A stretch of 64,000 nt of DNA, from contig NZ_ATYW01000021.1 of assembly GCF_000427885.1 (NCBI RefSeq), forward strand, positions 102,919 through 166,918, given 5' to 3'. A model generated the notes under the pieces. It worked only from the letters and a program-made list of their open reading frames with translations, was not told where the DNA came from and made no database searches. Shown one piece after another: positions 27,542 through 34,229 of this stretch. Source of the stretch: Glycomyces tenuis DSM 44171. GTDB taxonomy: Bacteria > Actinomycetota > Actinomycetes > Mycobacteriales > Micromonosporaceae. Each line of letters begins with the position of its first letter. Positions within the stretch are counted from its first letter, which is position 1. Made by a program: the position numbers and the translations under genes.

Positions 27542-28027
27542 ATGACCACGTACGGTTTTCTTTTCCTTGACCAGATACGGCTGCAAGATGTCGCGGCGGC
27601 GGTCGCTTCGGAGTTCGGCGTCCCCGCGGACCGCATCGAGCTCCTCTCCCGGGGAAGAGCGCAATCGCGAGCGGTCGGGCTTCCCGTCGTGCTCATCGAA
27701 CACGATCCGGATCGCGATGGAGAGCACGTGTCATTCAGCGCCGGGGACGAATTCGCCTCAGCCGTCGGCGACCTTCCAGAGGTCGGCGTCGCCGCCAGGT
27801 TGTGCGCGGCTCTGAAGGTTCGCGCGATTCTCGGCGTGCCGAACGCCGCTTCGGACGCGATATGGACGCTTGTCGCCGCCGACGGCTCCTCTGGAATGGT
27901 GCTCGTCGACACCGGCGACCTAGATGACGCCCGCTACACCATCACCGGAAAGCTGCAAGAGATAAAAGGGGCGCCCGAGATTCCATTGGTTGAGCTTTCT
28001 GCGGATTACAATCCATTTTATACGTGA
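27542..28027 (+). CDS. Probable immunity-array protein
   Basis: A 161-aa soluble protein (YGFLFLDQIRLQDVAAAVAS; VRAILGVPNAASDAIWTLVA). No family recognised. AAGGGTGA precedes the ATG and the gene lies 6 bp after its neighbour, so it is co-transcribed in the array downstream of the deaminase toxin. Immunity is inferred from position only. Confidence 0.5.
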   Translation: MTTYGFLFLDQIRLQDVAAAVASEFGVPADRIELLSRGRAQSRAVGLPVVLIEHDPDRDGEHVSFSAGDEFASAVGDLPEVGVAARLCAALKVRAILGVPNAASDAIWTLVAADGSSGMVLVDTGDLDDARYTITGKLQEIKGAPEIPLVELSADYNPFYT

Positions 28028-28101
28028 TCCGTGAGTGCGGTCATGACTTTCCGTTGTCGGAGCAACCGGAGCAGAACGTGAACCGAATACTCGCCGAGAT
28101 T
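28024..28101 (+). pseudogene. Decayed 3' fragment of an immunity gene paralogue
   Basis: 78 bp that align without gaps to 27368-27445 (57 of 78 bases identical by eye; about 20 of 26 residues, VIRE-GHDFPLS...NV-RILAE). No start or 5' part is present: the fragment begins inside the stop of the preceding gene. The downstream frame stays open but is not protein-like until the secreted-protein gene. Confidence 0.65.
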
Positions 28102-28287
28102 CGTTCACGTCATGTCGTGACGGGTCTGGAGTGGCATGGGCGCCATGTCGACCGGGGTCGGCCGTCGGCAGCCCGGCGTCGTGGAGCGTTCACCTCCGCG
28201 AAAGCGAGCAGACAGCGGGCCGTCTGGGATATGACACCTGAGGTCGAGATTGTGTGCATATCACCTCTTCGACCTTTAGGAGGCATC

Positions 28288-28593
28288 ATGGCTACCACTG
28301 CGACTCGGCTTCGGCCCGACCGGCGGAAGGTCCGGCGCTTGACGCGCGCCGTTGCCGCCGTCGCGATCGCCGCTGGTATCGGGCTGGGAGGCGGCGCGCT
28401 CTCCTCGGCACCGGCTTTCGCCGACGAGCCCACGGCAGCCGAGGACGGCACCGCGGGCATCCAGGCGTTCGCCGGGCCCTTCCTCACATGGAGCGATTGC
28501 AATTTCGACCGGGAGATCGCCGAGTACGTCTACGACTACGACACCACGCCGTGCTTCCGCGATCCCGATGGCTGGTACTACCAGTACTTCTGA
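28288..28593 (+). CDS. Small secreted protein
   Basis: A 101-aa protein with a long signal peptide: basic start (RLRPDRRKVRRL), hydrophobic core (AVAAVAIAAGIGLGGGAL) and cleavage after SAPAFA. The mature part is ~57 residues, aromatic-rich at the end (GWYYQYF), with two Cys that may form a disulfide. A strong AGGAGG precedes ATG 28288; the longer upstream frame is rejected. No family recognised. Confidence 0.65.
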   Translation: MATTATRLRPDRRKVRRLTRAVAAVAIAAGIGLGGGALSSAPAFADEPTAAEDGTAGIQAFAGPFLTWSDCNFDREIAEYVYDYDTTPCFRDPDGWYYQYF

Positions 28594-28628
28594 TCGATCG
28601 TCGAGGACGTAGTCCTGCACACTGTTGA

Positions 28629-28666
28629 CCTTCCCGGCGGCATCCGGCCGGATGCCGCCGGGAAGG
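28629..28666. terminator. 38-bp perfect palindrome
   Basis: Arms 28629-28647 and 28648-28666 are exact complements (19 bp), 36 bp past the stop of the small secreted protein gene. Probable terminator of the toxin/immunity region. Confidence 0.75.
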
Positions 28667-29037
28667 CGCGGATCGTCTCCGGTCATCCCGCGCGACCACC
28701 CAGGGCGCGCTCTGTCGCATCCCGAACGGCGGCGGGCGCGAGAATCGCAAGCCCAAGATCGCCATCGTGCGAAGGCTTCGAGCGGCAACCGCTGCACCGC
28801 ATCGACAAGAACCCCTCTTGTGAAGTCGACACCATCGCCCGCGCCCGCCTCGCGCTCTTCGCAGCGCACAACCTCGCCGCCGCGGGGCGATCACTCAGAG
28901 CATATGGACCCTTGCCCGGCAGAAGGCTCGGTTCGACGGCGGTCATCCTCTCCAGTCTCTTGTAGACAATGTCTGCGAGGTGGAGAGTCCTTCACCACCG
29001 CGGCTCAGGCGATTCCGGAGCCGGCCTCGTCGAATGA
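28667..29037. other. Gene-free region
   Basis: Several overlapping frames are open on both strands but none has a ribosome site or protein-like composition. GC is a little lower than average. It may hold remnants of lost array genes, but nothing can be named. Confidence 0.4.
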
Positions 29038-29757
29038 TCAGGTGTAGCTCTCCAACAGAGCGATCGTCTGGGCGCTGACGTCGGCGAGCATGGCGTCAGC
29101 CGCTTCGAGGTCGTGGTCCGCGGGCATGATCTCGGCGGATATGGAGACTTCGAGGGAGCCCTGGACGAAGCGGTACTCGATCTCCTCGAAGTCACCCGAG
29201 GTTCGAGAGGCACGGAAGCCCGCGTCGCCCATGTCGAGGTCGGTGACCGTGTACTCGGTGTCCGCCTCGTATTCCGAGCGGTCCATGTCGAACAGGTCCA
29301 TCGCTGCCTGTTCCTCACGCCAGCCTGTGGCGGCGATGATGAGCTCGGCGTAGTCGTCGCCGTAGAAGCTGCAGTTCAGGAGCGCATAGCCCTCGTCGTC
29401 GTTCGAGGAGGCGGAGTTCTGAGTCGGATCGTGCGGGGCTCCGTAGGCCGTCTCGAAAGAAGTGAGGTCGTAGGCCTCGCAGGTCGCGTCGGTGAACCCT
29501 GCCGATGCACCGACTTCGCCCGAGGCGGACGTGGTCGGGTCCTCGGTGGGTTCGTCCGCAGTGGGCTCTTCCGTGGTCGTACTGCCGGTGGTCGGCGCCT
29601 CGGCCGCACCGTCGTCGTCCGAGTTCTGCTGGACCATGTAGAGCGCACCGCTCAGGAGGACCATCAGTATCAGGAAGATCGCCACACCGATGAACCACAT
29701 CTGTTTTCGGCCGCGCACCGGAGGCTGGGGAAGGGGTTGTGGGGGTTGATAGGTCAT
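29038..29757 (-). CDS. Membrane-anchored extracytoplasmic protein of unknown function
   Basis: A 239-aa protein: Pro/Gln-rich cytoplasmic start (MTYQPPQPLPQPP), one membrane helix (WFIGVAIFLILMVLLSGAL), a Thr/Glu-rich linker, then an outside domain with two conserved-looking Cys (ATCEAYDL and LLNCSFYGDD). The plan is that of actinobacterial DUF3558-like or DUF4352-like surface proteins, but neither can be claimed. The protein at 40596 has the same architecture and MTYPP start. Confidence 0.65.
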   Translation of the reverse strand: MTYQPPQPLPQPPVRGRKQMWFIGVAIFLILMVLLSGALYMVQQNSDDDGAAEAPTTGSTTTEEPTADEPTEDPTTSASGEVGASAGFTDATCEAYDLTSFETAYGAPHDPTQNSASSNDDEGYALLNCSFYGDDYAELIIAATGWREEQAAMDLFDMDRSEYEADTEYTVTDLDMGDAGFRASRTSGDFEEIEYRFVQGSLEVSISAEIMPADHDLEAADAMLADVSAQTIALLESYT

Positions 29758-29986
29758 AGGGGTACTCCGATTTCATCGATCGGTCGCCACCGATGGTAAC
29801 CGGATCGTGCCAATCGACTCGGTGATCGTATCGAGTGGACGGTCTTGCGGTGAGCGCGGGCGAGCCCGCCGATCGTCTCGGCCCGACGGCCGGGGCAGGT
29901 TTGTCGAGAGCGTCCGCCGAGCATCGCCGTATCGACCGAGGACTAGCGGGCGATCGCGCCCGTCGGTCCTCGGGTTCGCGCGGCTG

Positions 29987-30576
29987 TCACGGTTCTGGTG
30001 AGCCGGTGAGCGCCTGCCGCATCAGTCGCTGTGCCTCGTCCACGACCGTGTCGAAGTCGTCGTGGATCTCGGCTTCGGTGTCGGTCAGGTACCGCAGCGC
30101 GAAGGCGAGCGCTTCGCGCAGCTGCTTGGGGCCGATCTCGTCGAGCAGGTGCTCTTCGCCGCGAAGGCCGCGGATCACCGCCTCCACTTCGAGGAGGTTC
30201 CGCGGCGGCGCGAACCCCGGTCCCGCGTGGCGCAGTTCGGCCATGAACCGGCCGAGCTCGGCGTGCGCGAGCGGCCCCGGCCGGTCGCCGAAACGCCGCC
30301 TCAGGCCCACGGACACCACCGCGTGCAGGTACTCGACCGCTCCCCGGTGGTCCCATTCGCTGAACCGTCCGTGCAGCTCGAAGAGCCGTTCGTGATCGCG
30401 GAACGCCGGCGCGCGGACAGCCGACTCGCGCATCTCGCCCACGCCGACCGACCGCCGCCCTTGGCCGCCACAGCCGCACGCAGAGCCTCCTCGAACCGCC
30501 GCGCGAGCGCGGCGGTCTCCTCTGCGGCCTGTTCATCGGCATCGATGGAGGTGGCCACGTCGTCTATCAAGCTCAT
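29987..30576 (-). pseudogene. Frameshifted gene, helical protein of unknown function
   Basis: Two frames give one continuous protein-like chain. From ATG 30576 come ~45 residues (MSLIDDVATSIDADEQAAEE...); the coding signal then moves to another frame, which runs from GTG 30442 for 151 aa (VRAPAFRDHERLFELHGRF... to the stop at 29987). The change falls at a GGTCGGTC tandem (30446-30453, minus strand); one more GGTC would restore a single ~195-aa frame. Either a real mutation, a slippage-prone site or a sequencing error. The 151-aa part could be translated alone. No family recognised. Confidence 0.55.
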
Positions 30577-30743
30577 TGCGGGGCAGGGCCTCTCAGGAGC
30601 CGATCACAGCTCGCCACCCGACCGCGCCGATACCTCCCGGCATGCCGGCAAGCAGTCAGTGTCCGAAGCGTTACTGGACCGGCACACGTCCCGCTGTCCC
30701 CGCCGCCCGTTCCGCCACCGCGTCGACGGGTGCGCGGACGCGC

Positions 30744-31487
30744 TCAGAGCGCCGCTTCGAGGCCGCTCCGGTGCTCCGCCACCCACTGGTGGTCCTCCCG
30801 GATCCAGACCGGCGCGCCCAGGTCCCGGATGCGGATCATCGCCGCATCGCCCGCCGCCGCGCCCGCCTCGATGCCGCGCCAGCAGCGGTCCTGCCACCAC
30901 AGGACGGTCTCGACCAGCCGGGAACGCCGGTCCCGGTCGAGCCCGTAGGCGTCGCAGACCAGCCGCATCCGCCGCGCCGTCTCGGCCAGGTCGGTGACCG
31001 GCGAGCCGAGCCGGAGGTGCTGCCAGCACAGGTGCGCGATGTCGTGGATCCGCTCACCGGGCGCGGCCGTGTCCCAGTCGATGAACGCCACCGGCGGCGC
31101 GCCCTCGCCATCGTCGGCGTAGACAGTGTTCTTCGGCGACAGGTCGTTGTGGCACACCGTCTCGGCATCGCCCGAGAACGCCGGGTCGGCGGCGAGGTCG
31201 TGGAACTCCCGCACCATCACCGCCAACCGCTCCAGGCTCGCGTCCGACTCGGCGTAGGCGGAGCGGTTCTGCTCGATCGCGACATGCCCTTCGATGAAGC
31301 CCAGCATCTCCCGGCCGTCCTCGTCGATCCCCAGCAGGCGGGGCGCGCCGCCCCATCCGCGGCGCTCGAAGTGCTCGAGCAGGCGGTGGACGAACGCCGA
31401 ATGCGGTCCGAGCGGGCGGCGCACGCTGCCGTCCTTCAACACCACTTCGTTGACGAAACCGCCGGACAGGGGATGCTCATCGGCCAT
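30744..31487 (-). CDS. Aminoglycoside phosphotransferase-family kinase
   Basis: A 247-aa APH/choline-kinase-fold protein. The catalytic loop is VCHNDLSPKNTVY (Asp base and Asn for magnesium) and the DFG-equivalent is FIDWDTAAPG, followed by HDIAHLCW. The N-lobe is short (GGFVNEVVLKDGSVRRP). Such stand-alone members phosphorylate small molecules; antibiotic resistance is not implied. Monocistronic. Confidence 0.88.
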   Translation of the reverse strand: MADEHPLSGGFVNEVVLKDGSVRRPLGPHSAFVHRLLEHFERRGWGGAPRLLGIDEDGREMLGFIEGHVAIEQNRSAYAESDASLERLAVMVREFHDLAADPAFSGDAETVCHNDLSPKNTVYADDGEGAPPVAFIDWDTAAPGERIHDIAHLCWQHLRLGSPVTDLAETARRMRLVCDAYGLDRDRRSRLVETVLWWQDRCWRGIEAGAAAGDAAMIRIRDLGAPVWIREDHQWVAEHRSGLEAAL

Positions 31488-31709
31488 CGGACCAGTCTCG
31501 CCCCGGAACGGCCCGGCCGCAAGGCACTTTCAGAGCCGTGGCAGGGCGACCGCCGCGCCGCCTCTGCTCCGAAGTGCCGGAGGACATCGCCGACCGCCCG
31601 GCCGCACCCGTGTCGAGGACCGCATCGACGGGTGTGCGGTCGCGACGGCTTCCGGCTGAACATCCCCCCGTCCGAGCGCCCCCAGAGGGCCCGGCCAGGC
31701 GAGCCGTTC

Positions 31710-31753
31710 GCGGCGCTCATGGCCCGGCCCCAGGGCCGGGCCATGAGCGCCGC
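31710..31753. terminator. Long perfect hairpin (21-bp stem)
   Basis: Arms 31710-31730 and 31733-31753 are exact complements with a two-base centre, 33 bp past the stop of the minus-strand membrane/TPR gene, so the probable terminator of that operon. Confidence 0.8.
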
Positions 31754-31786
31754 CGATGGTCGGTACACTCCGCGCGTCCGGCCGTT

Positions 31787-33331
31787 TCACTCGATGTAGT
31801 AGCAGTCCTGATACGCGGTACCCGAATCCAGGCCCCACACGCCGTAGTACGGGATCACGTTCCCACTGGTCGTCCTGACGACCATCTCGTACTCGCCCGC
31901 CGGGAGCGTCAGTGTCTCCCACACGGCGACCCAGTCGCCGCACTGCGCCGCGCAGTCGCCACAGGCGCCGATGGTGATGCTGCCGGTCTCGGGCCCCGTA
32001 TACAGCACCTCGAGCTGCAGGTTGGAGGCGTTGCCGATCTCGAGAGTGACCGAACCATCCCCAGTGGACCCGGACGGGCTCGGATCGGAGAGCTCGCCGC
32101 CGCTGGAGCGCGCATCGGCGATCGCGTCCAGGATCGCCTGCTCCGCGGCGGCCTCGGCCTCCGCTTCCGCGGCCTCTTCCGCGGCCTCCGCCGCTTCCTC
32201 GGCGGCCTCGGCCTCCGCGGCCTCCTCGGCGGCCTCCTCCGCGGCGATCTGATCGAGGAGGTCCTGCGCCGCGGCGGCGTTCGGATCGTCCGGGTAGTCG
32301 TCCACGAGCTCCCGCAGCAACGACTCGGCGGTCGAGAGGTTGTCCGAGTCGTAGGCGTCCACACCGCAGGTGAACAACAGACCCGGCAGTTCGGCCGCGG
32401 CCTCGGCCGCCACCGCCTCGGCCGTCTCCAGGGCTGCCGAGTCCTCCACCGAAGGCAGAGTCGGAGCGTCGATGAAGTACCGCACCGGCCCCCTCGAGTC
32501 GCATTCCTCACCCTCGGGGATCGCCTCCCTGTACGCCCGGTACCCGGCCAGCGCCGACTCCTCCACCAGTCCGGCCGCCTCGGAGTCCGGGAAGTCGGCC
32601 AGCACGATCCCATACTGCCCGAACGCGTCCGTGTAGGCCCGGAAGGGGGCGGTGGGAGGGTGCTCGCTCCATAGCGCCTCGGCGTAGTCGAGGTGGGCTC
32701 GGGCGAGTTCCTCCCGAACGGTGCCGACCGCGACCGCGTCCTCCTCGGCCAGATACTCCTCGTAGGCCGCGAACGACGCCTCGAAATCGCCTTCCGCCGC
32801 CACGCCGCGGGCCTCGGCCAGCAGCTCGCACTGCCGCTGCTGCTCGAGCGCCGTCGCCGAAGCCTCGCTGAAGGCGAGCCCGTACAGCGTCACCAGTCGC
32901 CCGTAATGCGAGCGGGCGGTCTCGCAGTCCCCGGCCTCGTGCGCGGCCAGGCCTTCGTCGAGCTCGGCCGCCGCGGCCCAGCGCAGGCTCGCGACGCCCG
33001 CAGCCAGGACGACCGGCACCATGGCGGCGGCCGCGATCACCGGCCACCGGGGCCGCCGGGAGTCCGACGGCGACCGCGACGCGAGGATCCAGGTGTGGAC
33101 GGCCGTCCAGCACAGCCACAGGACGGCGACCGCCGCCCACAGCTGCGGTGCGCGGGCCACTGCGCCCGCGACGCACGCCACGAGGAGCGCCGCTGTGCCC
33201 GCGAGGTGCGCGAATCCGATCCTGAACCGCCGCAGGTAGTGATAGCCGAGGCCCAGGCCCGAGAGGTTGAGCAGTACGGCGGTGGCTCCCAGCCGAGTGG
33301 GCCGCCGGAGTGTGAAACGACCGTTCGTCAT
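31787..33331 (-). CDS. Membrane protein with TPR-like region and Ala/Glu coiled coil
   Basis: A 514-aa protein. About four hydrophobic segments lie in the first ~125 residues; then helical TPR-like repeats (EAGDCETARSHYGRLVTLYG; FEASFAAYEEYLAEED), an uninterrupted Ala/Glu segment (about 380-425, probable coiled coil), and a C-terminal beta domain with four Cys (GACGDCAAQCGDW, then YQDCYYIE). ATG 33331 overlaps the stop of the 228-aa gene by 4 bp (ATGA). No named family; a scaffold linking membrane and soluble partners would fit. Confidence 0.65.
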   Translation of the reverse strand: MTNGRFTLRRPTRLGATAVLLNLSGLGLGYHYLRRFRIGFAHLAGTAALLVACVAGAVARAPQLWAAVAVLWLCWTAVHTWILASRSPSDSRRPRWPVIAAAAMVPVVLAAGVASLRWAAAAELDEGLAAHEAGDCETARSHYGRLVTLYGLAFSEASATALEQQRQCELLAEARGVAAEGDFEASFAAYEEYLAEEDAVAVGTVREELARAHLDYAEALWSEHPPTAPFRAYTDAFGQYGIVLADFPDSEAAGLVEESALAGYRAYREAIPEGEECDSRGPVRYFIDAPTLPSVEDSAALETAEAVAAEAAAELPGLLFTCGVDAYDSDNLSTAESLLRELVDDYPDDPNAAAAQDLLDQIAAEEAAEEAAEAEAAEEAAEAAEEAAEAEAEAAAEQAILDAIADARSSGGELSDPSPSGSTGDGSVTLEIGNASNLQLEVLYTGPETGSITIGACGDCAAQCGDWVAVWETLTLPAGEYEMVVRTTSGNVIPYYGVWGLDSGTAYQDCYYIE

Positions 33332-34014
33332 GCCGTCCCCTCCCCGAAGCACCGGGCGACGAGGTCGGCGACGACCGACTCGGCCCGGCGCTGGACGGCC
33401 GTGATCGCGGCCGCGGTCTCCGAGGCGAGCGTCTCGCAGTCGTAGTCCAGCGTCGCGTTCGGCACCAGGAACCTGCACGCGGTCAAGCGGCCCTCCAGGT
33501 CCGCCTCCACCGTGCACAGCTCGTCCTCGTCGGTGTACTCGATCCGCTCGCTCGCGCGGGCCTCCAGCTGCGCGCGCAGCACCGCGAACCCGGGGTTCTC
33601 GTCGCCGCCCTCGTACAAGGCCGCGCCGACCCGCTCCAGGCGGGCCGCCTCGCCGGCGCGCGCCGCCTCGGCCGCCGCCCACGCCTCCACCACCGCCTCG
33701 GCCACCACCGGATTGCTGAGCCGGTCGATCGTGGGGCTGAACGCCAGCGAGGTCAAACGCCCGGTGTAGTCCAGGCGCAGCCATACGACCCGCTCGGGGT
33801 CGGTACCGTCGAAGGCGGACCGCTGCAGCTCCTCGATCAGCGCCTCGGCCTTCTCGGCGCGCCGCCGCGTCTCCTCCACCGTCTCGCGCGAGGGCGCCAG
33901 CTCCAGCGCGCGCATCGCCGAGTCCCGGCTCGGGCCCTCCGGGAGGCGGGCGACCGCGCGCCGCCCGGCCGCCAGTCGCTCTTCGTAGTCGTCGGGGACG
34001 TCGAGACGGTCCAT
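33328..34014 (-). CDS. Protein with two YbaB-like domains
   Basis: A 228-aa protein. The first half after a helix has WLRLDYTGRLTSLAFSPTID followed by a long helix (VVAEAVVEAWAAAEAAR); the second half repeats the pattern with VEADLEGRLTACRFLVPNA and a helix (ETAAAITAVQRRAESVV). Both resemble the YbaB/EbfC strand-Gly-strand-helix layout, seen singly in the YbaB genes at 23802 and 37195. First gene of a two-gene operon, divergent from the AfsR-like regulator. The domain call is by eye. Confidence 0.55.
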   Translation of the reverse strand: MDRLDVPDDYEERLAAGRRAVARLPEGPSRDSAMRALELAPSRETVEETRRRAEKAEALIEELQRSAFDGTDPERVVWLRLDYTGRLTSLAFSPTIDRLSNPVVAEAVVEAWAAAEAARAGEAARLERVGAALYEGGDENPGFAVLRAQLEARASERIEYTDEDELCTVEADLEGRLTACRFLVPNATLDYDCETLASETAAAITAVQRRAESVVADLVARCFGEGTA

Positions 34015-34229
34015 CGGTCTTTCCTCTCTCGTGCCTGCGGCGCCACGGCCGCCTCCGCATCGGATCAGGCGAATGCTCGCGCGCCGCCTCCCGGATCCGT
34101 CCCCGAACGATCATGGACGGCCCGAGCCGGGCGCCGAGGTCCCCGGCCGTTCACGGATCGGAGGATCCGGTCATCGACATCTATGTGGGACACTGGCAGT
34201 GGATGCCCCCAGCAGTAAGGCCGCCTCAC

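Noticed and set aside
28625..29047. 140-codon plus-strand frame after the small secreted protein
   Set aside because: Begins inside the 38-bp palindrome, has no ribosome site and low-quality composition.
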